From contig NZ_JARGDK010000011.1 in NCBI RefSeq assembly GCF_029210495.1, forward strand, positions 26,008 to 90,007: a stretch of 64,000 bases of DNA. Direction: 5' to 3'. Shown one piece after another: positions 47,968 to 57,197 of the stretch. Source of the DNA: Pseudothioclava nitratireducens (GTDB taxonomy: Bacteria > Pseudomonadota > Alphaproteobacteria > Rhodobacterales > Rhodobacteraceae). The position numbers were made by a program, and so were the translations under genes. Each line of letters opens with the position of its first letter. The first letter of the stretch is position 1. The notes beneath the pieces were generated by a model. The model saw nothing but the letters and a program-made list of their open reading frames with translations, was not told the DNA's origin and did no database searches.

Positions 47968-48651
47968 ATGCGGATTGAGAAGGAGTACTATTCGCTGTCA
48001 GAGATCCTTCGGCGCTGGTCGATTGAGGAAGACGATCTGATCTACCTCGCAGAAAATAACCAAGTCCGTCTATCCATTCGGGTCTTCAATCAACTCCTGG
48101 AGTTTGGCGACTATGACGCTGACATCAATGGGGCGCGGTTTCGGGTGCCCTATGAGGAGAGGGTGTTCAGCGGCTTGCTCGATCTGCACGCTTGCGACGT
48201 CTTTCACCTCTTTCGCTGCGGTGAAGCCCATCTGAATGAGTTCTGCCATGATCGATGCGGTTACGCTGCGTTTCCGGAAACACATGCACCACAATACGTT
48301 GTTATTGGGGATCTTTTGATGCGCCGCCATGAGCGCGATCGCTATGAAATCAAAGCAGGATTTCACAGAGGCGATGGGCAAACTCCAGAGCAAGGGTTCA
48401 TCTACACCGTCGGCTACCGTGAAGTGCGCAGCCGCGGTTTTTGCTTTCAACTTGGTGCCATTCAGGCCGATGTTGTGCAGGCGCTCCATGCCGCAGCTGA
48501 AGCCGGTCAGCCTTGGCAAAACGGTAAAACCCTTCTGACGGCAGCCGGATCGCGCAGCTTGAAGATGGTCGATGTCTTCAAGTCAAAGCCCGAGTGGCGC
48601 GAATTGATTCAATCTGACGGACGCGGGAACTACCGATTGCGCTTTGATTAA
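47968..48651 (+). CDS. phage protein of unknown function, first rightward gene
   Basis: A 227-residue protein. The N-terminal part, Y-Y-S-L-S-E-I-L-R-R-W-S-I-E-E-D-D-L-I-Y-L-A, looks like a winged HTH/MerR-type DNA-binding start. The rest is mixed with several cysteines (L-F-R-C, F-C-H-D-R-C) and no known domain. It is first after the repressor, so a lytic regulator (Cro/antirepressor type) is possible. Confidence 0.6.
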   Translation: MRIEKEYYSLSEILRRWSIEEDDLIYLAENNQVRLSIRVFNQLLEFGDYDADINGARFRVPYEERVFSGLLDLHACDVFHLFRCGEAHLNEFCHDRCGYAAFPETHAPQYVVIGDLLMRRHERDRYEIKAGFHRGDGQTPEQGFIYTVGYREVRSRGFCFQLGAIQADVVQALHAAAEAGQPWQNGKTLLTAAGSRSLKMVDVFKSKPEWRELIQSDGRGNYRLRFD

Positions 48652-48696
48652 GGGCCACGCAACTGTGCCCGCTGTGGGATGGGTGTGGGATCTGCT

Positions 48697-48725
48697 GGGG
48701 GATGGGTGCCGGATGCCCATCCCCC
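48697..48725 (+). terminator. strong hairpin after first rightward gene
   Basis: GGGGGATGGG / CCCATCCCCC, a perfect 10-base stem with a 9-base loop, soon followed by a short T tract (CATTTT). It could end the first rightward transcript or serve as an antitermination point. Confidence 0.75.
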
Positions 48726-48849
48726 ACTTCATTTTAGAGCGTTGAAATTTCGAATTGTCTTCATCCGGCACTGCATCCCACCGCGATCCCGACGACATCC
48801 CACATCGGCGTTTCGCATTGTCTCCAGGTAACCAAGACAGGAGACAAGG

Positions 48850-49059
48850 ATGCAGTCAAAACTCTGCCTCACGCAAAAGGAGTTGGCCCGACGCTGGGCG
48901 ATCTCGCATCGCACACTGGAACGGTGGCGTTGGACCGGCGAAGGCCCCGATTATCTCAAACTCGGCGGGCGGGTCATCTACCGGCTCGAGGATATCATGA
49001 CCTTTGAGGCGGCGGCCTTGCGCCGAGGCGATGCCTCCCAAAGCGCAAAGGTGTCGTGA
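48850..49059 (+). CDS. excisionase-like HTH protein
   Basis: A 69-residue protein with a MerR/excisionase-like HTH: T-Q-K-E-L-A-R-R-W-A-I-S-H-R-T-L-E-R-W-R, then G-G-R-V-I-Y-R-L-E-D-I. It probably guides excision by the serine recombinase or regulates the early operon. The stop overlaps the next start as TGATG. Confidence 0.78.
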   Translation: MQSKLCLTQKELARRWAISHRTLERWRWTGEGPDYLKLGGRVIYRLEDIMTFEAAALRRGDASQSAKVS

Positions 49060-49364
49060 TGGCGTCGCAGATACGCGATGACATTGGCTTTTACGCTTGG
49101 GTCTCGCTCGCAGACGCAGGTGCAAGTGTCAGCTACCACCGTGGGTTTTTGGCCGTTGATACCGGCTCGCTCCTGTCGCGCCTGACACCCTCGCAGCAGG
49201 CCACGTTGCGCGGCATCGCGGATGCCGCCTGGCGGGCCTCCGAGCAACAGCTGGTGCATCTCGTCCAGGAACGCCTTGGCCCGGATCTCTTTGAGTACCG
49301 CGCCATCGCCCGGCCGAAACCTCCCACACCGTCCATCCCCGAACGGCTGATCGCAGCCCACTGA
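49059..49364 (+). CDS. small phage protein of unknown function
   Basis: A 101-residue protein, coupled by TGATG to the HTH gene. The core is helical (L-T-P-S-Q-Q-A-T-L-R-G-I-A-D-A-A-W-R) and the tail is proline-rich. The translation mentions no known motif. Position in the early operon suggests a replication or regulation accessory. Confidence 0.6.
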   Translation: MASQIRDDIGFYAWVSLADAGASVSYHRGFLAVDTGSLLSRLTPSQQATLRGIADAAWRASEQQLVHLVQERLGPDLFEYRAIARPKPPTPSIPERLIAAH

Positions 49365-49386
49365 CGTCTTTTTGAAAGGAGCCCCT

Positions 49387-49875
49387 ATGGCTTTCCCCGA
49401 AAACATCCCGAGCGTGGATGACATGCTCAACATGCCGGTGACCGAGCTGGCACTCATGCCGCCTGCATTGCTTGCTGCGGTGCAAGCAGAAATCGATGCC
49501 GCATCGGAGCGAATGAAGGCGGTCGTGCAACGGTTCGAATTGGCGCTGGAAGTACGCTATGCCGCCCGAGCCTCAGAGTGCCGCCGCGAAGACGGCAAGG
49601 ATACGGGCAAGACGCGTTTCGATGATAACGGCGTCACCGTCATCGCCGAACTGCCCAAGCGCATCGATTGGGACCAGGCCAAACTCGCCCAGATCGCTGC
49701 AAACATCGCATCCGCTGGCGAAGACCCGGCCGAATTCATCGATACGAAGCTGTCGGTCTCCGAGCGTAAATACGGTGCCCTGCCGGAAAGCTGGCGCAAG
49801 GGGTTCGAGCCCGCGCGCACTGTCCGGACTGGCAAGCCCAAGTTCCGGCTGGTTCTGAATGAGGAGGCGAACTGA
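49387..49875 (+). CDS. phage protein of unknown function preceding the recombination ATPase
   Basis: A 162-residue acidic protein starting M-A-F-P-E-N-I-P-S with AGGAG upstream. A helical N-terminal half is followed by I-D-W-D-Q-A-K-L-A-Q-I-A and E-R-K-Y-G-A-L-P-E-S-W. Its stop overlaps the ATPase start (TGATG), so it is likely part of the same recombination module. Confidence 0.65.
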   Translation: MAFPENIPSVDDMLNMPVTELALMPPALLAAVQAEIDAASERMKAVVQRFELALEVRYAARASECRREDGKDTGKTRFDDNGVTVIAELPKRIDWDQAKLAQIAANIASAGEDPAEFIDTKLSVSERKYGALPESWRKGFEPARTVRTGKPKFRLVLNEEAN

Positions 49876-50621
49876 TGGCCATTTCCCTCGCATCCCTGCG
49901 CACGACCTCTGCGCTGACGCCACCGCGCATTCTGATCCACGGCGTGGCCGGGGTGGGCAAATCCACCTTTGCCGCCGCTGCGGATCGGCCGGTGTTCATC
50001 ATGACCGAGGATGGCCTGGGCAAACTTCAGGTCCCGCATTTTCCGCTGGCGACGAGCTACGCAGAAGTGGCTGAAGCCCTCGATGCGCTTCTGAACGAGG
50101 ACCACGATTTTGGCACGGTGGTCATCGACAGCATCGATTGGCTCGAGCCGCTCATTTGGGCTGAGACCTGCAAGCGCAGCAACTGGGTCTCGATCGAAGC
50201 ACCAGGGTTCGGCAAGGGCTACGCCGAAGCGCTGAATGTCTGGCGGGAGTATCTCGACAAGCTGAATGCGCTTCGGGACCAGAAAGGCATGGTGGTCATC
50301 CAGATCGCCCATACGGATATCAAGCGTTTCGACAGCCCCGAGCACGAGCCCTACGACCGCTATGTGATCAAGCTGCAGACTCGCGCCTCGGCGCTCTTGC
50401 AGGAGCATTCAGATGTCGTGCTCTTTGCCAACTACCAGATCTCGGTCGCCAAATCCGATGTCGGCTTCAACAAGAAGGTGACCCGGGCGCTCGGGTCCGG
50501 TGCGCGCGTCATGCACACCGAAGAGCGCCCCGCCTTCCTTGCCAAGAACCGTTACGGCCTGCCGGACACCCTGCCGCTTGAGTGGTCGGAGTTCCTCGCA
50601 GCCATGCCCCAACCTGAATGA
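49875..50621 (+). CDS. phage P-loop recombination ATPase (Sak4/AAA_24-like)
   Basis: A 248-residue RecA-like core. Walker A is G-V-A-G-V-G-K-S-T (about residues 24-32), and Walker B is V-V-I-D-S-I-D-W (about 76). This size and the following DUF669 gene match the Sak4-like single-strand-annealing proteins of phages. It would promote strand annealing for replication and recombination. It lacks other RecA surface domains. Confidence 0.8.
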   Translation: MAISLASLRTTSALTPPRILIHGVAGVGKSTFAAAADRPVFIMTEDGLGKLQVPHFPLATSYAEVAEALDALLNEDHDFGTVVIDSIDWLEPLIWAETCKRSNWVSIEAPGFGKGYAEALNVWREYLDKLNALRDQKGMVVIQIAHTDIKRFDSPEHEPYDRYVIKLQTRASALLQEHSDVVLFANYQISVAKSDVGFNKKVTRALGSGARVMHTEERPAFLAKNRYGLPDTLPLEWSEFLAAMPQPE

Positions 50622-50642
50622 TCGCCTTGAAAGGATAAGACC

Positions 50643-51143
50643 ATGGCACGTTTCGACACCTCCTTTGACGCCACCAGCGTCGAACCCACCACGGCCTATG
50701 AACTGCTGCCCGCCGGCAAATACCGCGCCCAGATTGTCGAGAGCGAGATGCGCGTTACTAAGAACGGCATGGGCCAGTTTCTCTGGCTGATGATCGACAT
50801 TCTCGACGGGGAGCAGAAGGGCCGGAAAATCTTCGACCAGCTGAACCTGGTGAACCCGAACCCGACTACGGTGGAAATCGCGCAGCGCACGCTTTCGGCG
50901 ATCTGCCATGCCACGGGCCGGATGCATGTCAGCGACAGCGAGGAGCTGCACCTGATCCCGATGACGATCCAGGTGAAGATCCGGCCGCCGAAGAACGGCT
51001 ACGGCGAGAGCAACGCGATTGCCTACCTGCTGCCTGAAAAGGGCGCAGCCTCGGCTACCCGCCCGGCTAAGCCTGCCTCTGACCCGGCTGGATCTGCGGT
51101 GCCGCCCAAAATGGCCTCCGCACCCTGGAACAAGAAAGGCTGA
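50643..51143 (+). CDS. DUF669 protein, SSB-like
   Basis: A 166-residue protein with an OB-like DUF669 core (Y-E-L-L-P-A-G-K-Y-R-A-Q-I, I-F-D-Q-L-N-L-V-N, L-S-A-I-C-H-A-T-G) and an alanine/proline-rich tail ending A-P-W-N-K-K-G. DUF669 proteins follow Sak4-like ATPases and probably bind single-stranded DNA or recruit the ATPase. Confidence 0.85.
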   Translation: MARFDTSFDATSVEPTTAYELLPAGKYRAQIVESEMRVTKNGMGQFLWLMIDILDGEQKGRKIFDQLNLVNPNPTTVEIAQRTLSAICHATGRMHVSDSEELHLIPMTIQVKIRPPKNGYGESNAIAYLLPEKGAASATRPAKPASDPAGSAVPPKMASAPWNKKG

Positions 51144-51207
51144 GCCTTCGCGCTGCCCTGCGCCTTGACTGACTGGGCAGCGCGCAACCCCATCTGAGGA
51201 CATTTCC

Positions 51208-51570
51208 ATGACTGACATGACCAACGTAGCCACTGCGGCTGCGAACACCCCCGGCTTGCCTGAAGACCAGCGGCGACTGATCGAGCTCGACGATGCCATT
51301 GCCAAGATCCGCACGCAGATCGCCACAGCCGATCTGGCCCGGCAGCGCGGCCAAAAGCCGATCGACCCGGACTGGTTCCACCGGGCCCGCACGGCACTCC
51401 GCCATCTGAGCCGCGAGCGGGCAGAACTTCTCGCCCAAGGCACCGGCCGCCGTCGCCGAGAGAAACTCAAGGACGCTCTGATCGGCATCCTGCGCGAACG
51501 CCATGAGCCCGAGACTTGGAGCGGCATTCTGGCCGAGGCACAGGCCCGCAGTGAACGGGAGGGTTTGTGA
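51208..51570 (+). CDS. small helical phage protein
   Basis: A 120-residue highly charged protein, rich in Arg/Glu/Ala and probably a helical coiled-coil (A-L-R-H-L-S-R-E-R-A-E-L-L). GAGGA lies seven bases before the ATG. It sits between the DUF669 and exonuclease genes and overlaps the latter's start as TGATG. Function unknown. Confidence 0.7.
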   Translation: MTDMTNVATAAANTPGLPEDQRRLIELDDAIAKIRTQIATADLARQRGQKPIDPDWFHRARTALRHLSRERAELLAQGTGRRRREKLKDALIGILRERHEPETWSGILAEAQARSEREGL

Positions 51571-52574
51571 TGGCAGAGTTGCCCTGCGCCCCCACACCGA
51601 CGTTGACGGCGATCTATGCCGATTACGAGGCCCGCCAGGGTGATGGTTTCCGCGACCACCTCGGGGCGTCGATCATCGGCAAATCCTGCGCACGCGCACT
51701 CTGGTATGATTTCCGCTGGGTCACGCCTGCGCGCTATTCCGGTCGCCTGCTGCGCCTCTTTGAGACCGGCCAGCTGGAAGAGGACCGCCTCGTACGCAAT
51801 CTGCGCGCCACCGGCGCGACCGTGCTCGAGGTCGATCCCGAAACCGGCCGTCAGTTCCGCGTCGAGGCCCATGGCGGGCATTTTGGCGGGTCGCTCGACG
51901 GCGTGGCCCTTGGGCTTCTGGAGGCCCCAAAGACCTGGCATGTGCTCGAGTTCAAGACCCATGGGGTCAAGAGCTTCAACGAGTTAACCGCCAAGGGTGT
52001 CGTTCTGGCCAAGCCCCAGCATGCCGCGCAGATGCAGATCTACATGCATCTGACGGGGATCACCCGCGCGCTGTATGTCGCGGTCTGCAAGGACACCGAC
52101 GCGCTGCATATCGAGCGCATCGAGGCGGACCGCGCCATGGCCGAGCGCCTGCTGGAAAAGGCAGGGCGCATCATCTTCGCCCAGCACACGCCCACGCGGA
52201 TCAGCGAGGACCCGGCCTGGTTCGAATGCCGGTTCTGTGATCACCATGGCGCCTGCCATGAGGGTGGTGGGGCGGCCGTGACGTGCCGGTCCTGTTTGCA
52301 TGCAACGCCCGTCGGAGCGCTTCCAGAAGAAGTGGACACCGGTTCTTCGTCCGGAAGCGCGATCAGCAATAATGAGGGCGGCTGGCACTGCGCCCGCCAT
52401 GACCGAATGCTGACAGCGCTCGAACAGCGTGCGGCCTGCATCCGCCATCTCTTCATCCCCGATCTCGTTCCGGGCGAGGTCATCGATGCGGGCGACGATG
52501 TCGTCACCTACCGCATGGCCGATGGCTCGACCTGGGCAAACGACGCCCGCACAACGGAGGCCGCGCCATGCTGA
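51570..52574 (+). CDS. PD-(D/E)XK exonuclease (RecB/Cas4-like)
   Basis: A 334-residue nuclease. The motif G-G-S-L-D-G-V-A followed by H-V-L-E-F-K-T-H gives D...E-x-K at about residues 110-128, with Q-H-A-A-Q-M-Q-I-Y as the C-terminal helix motif. Cysteines in C-R-F-C-D-H-H-G-A-C and C-R-S-C might hold a metal or Fe-S cluster. With Sak4 and DUF669 it forms an annealing-recombination set. It overlaps the helicase by seven bases. Confidence 0.83.
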   Translation: MAELPCAPTPTLTAIYADYEARQGDGFRDHLGASIIGKSCARALWYDFRWVTPARYSGRLLRLFETGQLEEDRLVRNLRATGATVLEVDPETGRQFRVEAHGGHFGGSLDGVALGLLEAPKTWHVLEFKTHGVKSFNELTAKGVVLAKPQHAAQMQIYMHLTGITRALYVAVCKDTDALHIERIEADRAMAERLLEKAGRIIFAQHTPTRISEDPAWFECRFCDHHGACHEGGGAAVTCRSCLHATPVGALPEEVDTGSSSGSAISNNEGGWHCARHDRMLTALEQRAACIRHLFIPDLVPGEVIDAGDDVVTYRMADGSTWANDARTTEAAPC

Positions 52575-54304
52575 CCTTGCGTCCCTATCAACAGGCCGCG
52601 ATCGCCGCGATCTACGGCTATTTCCAAGTAAATAAAGGTAACCCTATCGTAATTCTTCCAACAGCTGCGGGAAAGTCGCTCGTTGCAGCCGCCTTCATTG
52701 AGGGTGTGCTGAAATCCTGGCCCGACCAGCGCATCTTGATCGTGACCCATGTCCGAGAGTTGATCGCCCAGAACCATGCCGAGATGATCGGCCTCTGGCC
52801 CGAGGCGCCTGCCGGGATCTACTCGGCGGGCCTCGGCAAGCGCGAGGCACAGGCCCGCATTCTCTTCGCAGGCATCCAGTCGATCCACCGCCGCGCGGCT
52901 GAAATCGGCCATACGGATCTCGTGCTGATCGACGAGGCCCATCTCATCCCTAGCAATTCCAGCACGATGTACCGGCGCTTCCTTGATGGCCTCACCCGCA
53001 TCAATCCTGCACTCAAGGTGATCGGGCTGACTGCTACGCCGTTCCGGGTCGACAGCGGCATGTTGCACGAGGGCAAGAACGCGCTGTTCACCGACATCGC
53101 CTATGAGGCCCCGGTGCGGGATCTGATCGACGCGGGCTATCTGAGCCCACTCGTGTCGAAACAGCCCGCCACTCGACTGAATGTCTCGAAGGTCGGCACC
53201 CGCGCAGGCGACTTCATCCAGCGTGACTTGGCAGCAGCCGTCGACAAGGAGGCCATCACGCAGGCGGCGGTCAGCGAGATCATCGTACACGGCCGCGAGC
53301 GGAAATCCTGGCTGGCTTTCTGCTCCGGCGTCGAGCACGCGCGTCATGTCGCCGAAGAGTTCGCCCGCCAGGGCATCAGCTGCCGCACGATCTTCGGCGA
53401 TACGCCAAAGGACGAGCGTGACGCGATTATCGCCGCCTTCAAGCGCGGTGAAATCCAGGCGCTCGCCTCAATGGGCGTGCTGACCACCGGCTTCAACGCG
53501 CCTGGGGTCGATCTGATTGCGCTCCTGCGCCCCACCAAATCCGCAGGGCTCTATGTGCAGATGGTCGGCCGCGGTACGCGCCTCGCCCCCGGCAAGGAAA
53601 ACTGCCTGGTCCTCGATTTTGCGGGCAATGTCCGCCGCCACGGGCCCATCGATCTGGTGCGGCCCCGACGACCCGGCGAGGCCGGTGTCGGCGAGGCCCC
53701 GACCAAGCTCTGCCCCGAATGCGACAGCATCATCGCGCTCTCGGCGGCGGAATGTCCGGACTGCGGTTACGTCTTTCCGGCCCGCGAGGTCAAAATCGCG
53801 CCGACGGCGGCAACACTTCCGGTCCTATCGCCGAAATTGCAATGGTTGCCCGTCCACGGCGTCTCCTACAGCCGCCACGACAAGCTGGGTGGGCAGCCCT
53901 CGCTGAAAGTCATCTATAGCTGCGGGATTAAATCCTACAGTGAGTGGGTCTGCATCGAGCATCAGGGCTATGCGCGCCAGAAGGCGGCTGAGTGGTGGCG
54001 CAAGCGCGCCCCCGGCTGTCCGGTGCCGCTCAGCGTGGATGAGGCCATTTTGCAGGCCCAAGAGCTGATGCGCCCCAGCGCAATCTCGGTACGCCCCGCG
54101 GGCCGCTATGTCGAAGTCTCCGGCTACAGGTTTGATCCATGCGCCAAAGTTCCCCCGGCCTCTGCGCCGTCTGCCACCGGCAACCTCGCGGGTTTGGCTG
54201 GTTCGACCGGAATTTCCGGGTCTCGGACCCGCGCCGTGATGCCAGCCGCAGGCACCTCTGCAGCCGCACCTGCCAAGACATCTGCCACGGGAGGACGGGC
54301 ATGA
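52568..54304 (+). CDS. DEAD/DEAH helicase with zinc ribbon
   Basis: A 578-residue SF2 helicase. P-T-A-A-G-K-S (motif I), I-D-E-A-H (II), L-T-A-T-P-F (III) and Q-M-V-G-R-G-T-R-L-A-P-G-K (VI) are all present, and C-P-E-C...C-P-D-C forms a zinc ribbon near residue 385. The last 55 residues are Ala/Ser/Pro/Thr-rich and coincide with the start of the next gene, so the real functional end may be earlier. It likely opens the phage replication fork. Confidence 0.87.
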   Translation: MLTLRPYQQAAIAAIYGYFQVNKGNPIVILPTAAGKSLVAAAFIEGVLKSWPDQRILIVTHVRELIAQNHAEMIGLWPEAPAGIYSAGLGKREAQARILFAGIQSIHRRAAEIGHTDLVLIDEAHLIPSNSSTMYRRFLDGLTRINPALKVIGLTATPFRVDSGMLHEGKNALFTDIAYEAPVRDLIDAGYLSPLVSKQPATRLNVSKVGTRAGDFIQRDLAAAVDKEAITQAAVSEIIVHGRERKSWLAFCSGVEHARHVAEEFARQGISCRTIFGDTPKDERDAIIAAFKRGEIQALASMGVLTTGFNAPGVDLIALLRPTKSAGLYVQMVGRGTRLAPGKENCLVLDFAGNVRRHGPIDLVRPRRPGEAGVGEAPTKLCPECDSIIALSAAECPDCGYVFPAREVKIAPTAATLPVLSPKLQWLPVHGVSYSRHDKLGGQPSLKVIYSCGIKSYSEWVCIEHQGYARQKAAEWWRKRAPGCPVPLSVDEAILQAQELMRPSAISVRPAGRYVEVSGYRFDPCAKVPPASAPSATGNLAGLAGSTGISGSRTRAVMPAAGTSAAAPAKTSATGGRA

Positions 54305-54525
54305 TCGATCCCACCCCGAATGAGATGCAGGCGATGACTGTCGGCGGCCAACAAGGTGGCGCGTATCTCGAAAGCATCGGCAAATCCGATCTCGCCACCC
54401 TGACCGAGACCGAGTGGGACCGCTTCATCGATGCGGTTGTCACCGGATATTGCGACCACTTGCGCGAGCTGGCGGGCCACGACCGCACACGCCTCGACGC
54501 CATGACCCCCGAGGTGCCTTTCTGA
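54139..54525 (+). CDS. DUF6511 protein
   Basis: A 128-residue protein with a likely zinc site (L-C-A-V-C-H-R, L-C-S-R-T-C), then an acidic helical region (E-W-D-R-F-I-D-A-V-V). It starts at ATG 54139, 166 bases inside the helicase frame. The features match DUF6511 proteins, which accompany helicase and PrimPol genes in phages. Function unknown. The stop overlaps the PrimPol start as TGATG. Confidence 0.75.
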   Translation: MRQSSPGLCAVCHRQPRGFGWFDRNFRVSDPRRDASRRHLCSRTCQDICHGRTGMIDPTPNEMQAMTVGGQQGGAYLESIGKSDLATLTETEWDRFIDAVVTGYCDHLRELAGHDRTRLDAMTPEVPF

Positions 54526-56849
54526 TGACCAACACATCCTTCATGGCGCGCTTCGGCGCGCGGCTTGTGACCAATGGCTATGCCATCCTGCCCATCGGCC
54601 CGGGCACGAAGAAACCCGGACGCTTCCAGCGTGGATCCTGGGCGGATTATCCGGAATGGAACCGCCATGCAGAACGCGGCACCACCGAGGTCGAGGTGGC
54701 CACATGGGCCAGCTGGCCGGAGTGCGGTGTGGGTATTGTCGGTGGCGCTGTTGCGGCGGTCGATATCGATATCAAGGACGACGCTGACCTTGCCTTACGG
54801 ATTGAGCAACTGGCGCGTGAACGCCTCGGTGATACGCCCGCCCTGCGTATTGGTCGGGCCCCGAAGCGCATGTTGGTCTATCGCACGGCCGTCCCGTTTC
54901 GGGGCATCAAGCGCCATCCGCTGGAGGTGCTCTGCCTCGGGCAGCAGTTCGTCGCCTATGCAAACCACCCGGGCACGGGTGCACCCTATGCGTGGCCCGA
55001 GGAGGGCTTGGCGGACATCGACATCATCGACTTGCCGGAAATCACGGCCGAGGCTGCTGCAGCGTTTCTGGACGAGGCCTATGCGCTGTTGCCGGAAGCA
55101 CTGCGTCAGCATGGGCTTGCTTCCCAAGTAGCACCCGCCGAAATCGCGCGCTCCCACAGCCAGATCGGCACATTGCCCGCGATCGAGGCGGCGCTCGCTT
55201 GGCTGCCCAATGCCGAGCTGGACTATGACAGCTGGATGCGGGTCGGCATGGCCCTGAAAGGTGCACTTGGCGCGGCCGGGGTCGATCTCTTTGCCGATTG
55301 GTCAGCGCAAGCGGCGAAGGATGTGCCGGCCACCACGATGAAGGCTTGGGCCAGCTTCAAGCCCGACCGGATCGGCGCTGGCACGATCTACCATCTGGCA
55401 ATGGAACGCGGCTGGCAGCCCGATGCGGAACTTCGTCTGGATGGCAGCCTACCCGAGACCGAAGACCATCCAGCGGCGGGTCTACTGGCGAGGCTGGATG
55501 TGACAGCAACGGCAGCGTCTCAGGCCCCAGCCGCACCGCCGTTCGCGCTGGCCATCCCTGACGGGTTGGTGGGCGATCTGACCAATTACATGCTGACCAC
55601 TGCCCGGCGCCCGCAGCCGCTGCTGTCACTGGGGGCCAGCCTCTGCGCTATCGGCGCGCTGATGGGGCGAAACTACCGCACCGAAAGCAACCTGCGCTCG
55701 AACCTTTATGTCGTGGGCATCGCGGACAGTGGATCTGGCAAGAACCACGCCCGAGAAATCATCAACGAAACCTTCTTCGAGGCGGGGCTCGCGCATCACC
55801 TCGGGGGCAACAAGATCGCCTCTGGCGCGGGGCTTTTGACCGCGCTGCATCGCCAGCCCGCGATCCTGTTTCAGATCGACGAGTTTGGCATGTTCCTGTC
55901 AGCCGCCGCCGACCGTAAGCGCAGCCCGCGCCACATCACCGAGATCCTCGATAACATGACTGAGCTCTACACCTCGGCCGGCGGGATCTTCCTCGGGGCA
56001 GAATATGCCAACCGAGACGGCACGAATGAGAGGCGCGACATCAATCAGCCATGCCTCTGCGTCTATGGCACCACGACGCCGCTGCATTTTTGGGGGGCGC
56101 TGCAGGGCGCCAACGTTGTCGATGGCTCGCTTGCCCGTTTCCTGATCCTGCCCAGCGACGAGGACTATCCCGACGAGAACATTGCCGTCGGCATCCGGCA
56201 GGCGCCGGCCGCGCTGATCCTGGGGCTGCAACTGATAGCGGCGGGCGGTGGGACCAAGAAGGGCAACCTGACAGGCAAGACCGCCGATCAAAACACCGCC
56301 GTGAACCCGATGATCGTGCCCATGACCGAGGAGGCGCGCGCCCGGTTCCGCCAGCTCAGCATCGAGCTGACCGAGGAATTGCGCGCCGCCGCTGGCACAG
56401 CCTTCACGGCCATCCTCGCCCGCATCGGGGAAAACGCCCTGAAGCTTGCACTCATCGTGGCGGTGGGGCGCGATCCAGCACGCCCCGAGATCGAGATCAC
56501 GGCGGCGGATTGGGCCATCAGTTTCGTGCGGCACTATGCTCAGCGGACCATGGAGGCGGTCGAGCGGCATGTCGCGGACACTGAGACCGAGGCACACCTG
56601 AAGCGGCTGAAGGAGATCGTCCGCGCGTCAGGTGCCAAGGGCATCACCAAGTCCGAGATCACCCGGGCTTCACAGTGGCTCAAATCCCGCGACCGCGATG
56701 AAATCCTGCTCACCCTGATCGAGAGCAGGGACATCACAACTGGCATGCGCGGCTCATCGACAAGGCAGGCCATGGTCTATCGCATGGCCCATTGGGGCGG
56801 CCCCTGGCGGGATGCTTCAGGGCGCAAAATCCTGCAGAAGGAAGTTTGA
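54525..56849 (+). CDS. PrimPol-DUF3987 primase-helicase
   Basis: A 774-residue fusion. The N-terminal prim-pol domain (about residues 1-185) has an acidic V-D-I-D-I-K-D motif near 77. PriCT_2-like helices follow (W-M-R-V-G-M-A-L-K near 240). The DUF3987 helicase-like domain begins near 350, with the P-loop A-D-S-G-S-G-K-N at about 400 and an I-D-E-F-G-M-F Walker B. It should prime and unwind at the phage origin. It is the largest replication gene here. Confidence 0.87.
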   Translation: MTNTSFMARFGARLVTNGYAILPIGPGTKKPGRFQRGSWADYPEWNRHAERGTTEVEVATWASWPECGVGIVGGAVAAVDIDIKDDADLALRIEQLARERLGDTPALRIGRAPKRMLVYRTAVPFRGIKRHPLEVLCLGQQFVAYANHPGTGAPYAWPEEGLADIDIIDLPEITAEAAAAFLDEAYALLPEALRQHGLASQVAPAEIARSHSQIGTLPAIEAALAWLPNAELDYDSWMRVGMALKGALGAAGVDLFADWSAQAAKDVPATTMKAWASFKPDRIGAGTIYHLAMERGWQPDAELRLDGSLPETEDHPAAGLLARLDVTATAASQAPAAPPFALAIPDGLVGDLTNYMLTTARRPQPLLSLGASLCAIGALMGRNYRTESNLRSNLYVVGIADSGSGKNHAREIINETFFEAGLAHHLGGNKIASGAGLLTALHRQPAILFQIDEFGMFLSAAADRKRSPRHITEILDNMTELYTSAGGIFLGAEYANRDGTNERRDINQPCLCVYGTTTPLHFWGALQGANVVDGSLARFLILPSDEDYPDENIAVGIRQAPAALILGLQLIAAGGGTKKGNLTGKTADQNTAVNPMIVPMTEEARARFRQLSIELTEELRAAAGTAFTAILARIGENALKLALIVAVGRDPARPEIEITAADWAISFVRHYAQRTMEAVERHVADTETEAHLKRLKEIVRASGAKGITKSEITRASQWLKSRDRDEILLTLIESRDITTGMRGSSTRQAMVYRMAHWGGPWRDASGRKILQKEV

Positions 56850-57197
56850 TTATGCTTAAGCGCATGATAATGATGGAGAAAGTGGGAACCATCACGTCCT
56901 TCAATCTTTCAAGAGGACACCTTATCCCTTACGCGTGTACGCGCGCGCGGTTAAATAAAAGAATGACTACCTCCTATAACTATATAATAATATGAATAAT
57001 ATATATTATATAGGGACGCCAATGGGTTAGCGAGGCAAAAGCTTCATTCTGGCTCTTTGAAGCCTAAGAAAAATATGCCGGGCGGCCCGCTCGCCCCGCG
57101 CCTGACATGACCAGACCACCCTTCGGGGCCTGGCGAGACCGCAGCCCTCACCGGCCAGCCCTCCCGCCACGCTCGCCAAAGCGAAGAGGAGGTCTCG
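56850..57197. other. AT-rich gap after the primase gene
   Basis: About 350 bases without a convincing gene; a 47-codon frame from 56852 was not accepted. The middle holds CGCG-rich sequence followed by a very AT-rich stretch around 56951-57013. The AT palindrome is listed separately. It may contain the phage origin or a promoter for the resolvase operon. Confidence 0.55.
56980..57013. repeat. AT-rich inverted repeat (candidate origin)
   Basis: CTATATAATA (56980-56989) and its exact reverse complement TATTATATAG (57004-57013) around a 14-base AT-rich centre. It directly follows the primase-helicase gene and stands out from its GC-rich surroundings. A duplex-unwinding element is a reasonable guess. 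Confidence 0.6.

Noticed and set aside
56852..56995. 47-codon frame after the primase gene
   Set aside because: Runs into the AT-rich palindrome, has a poor ribosome site and low-complexity end; not enough to call.
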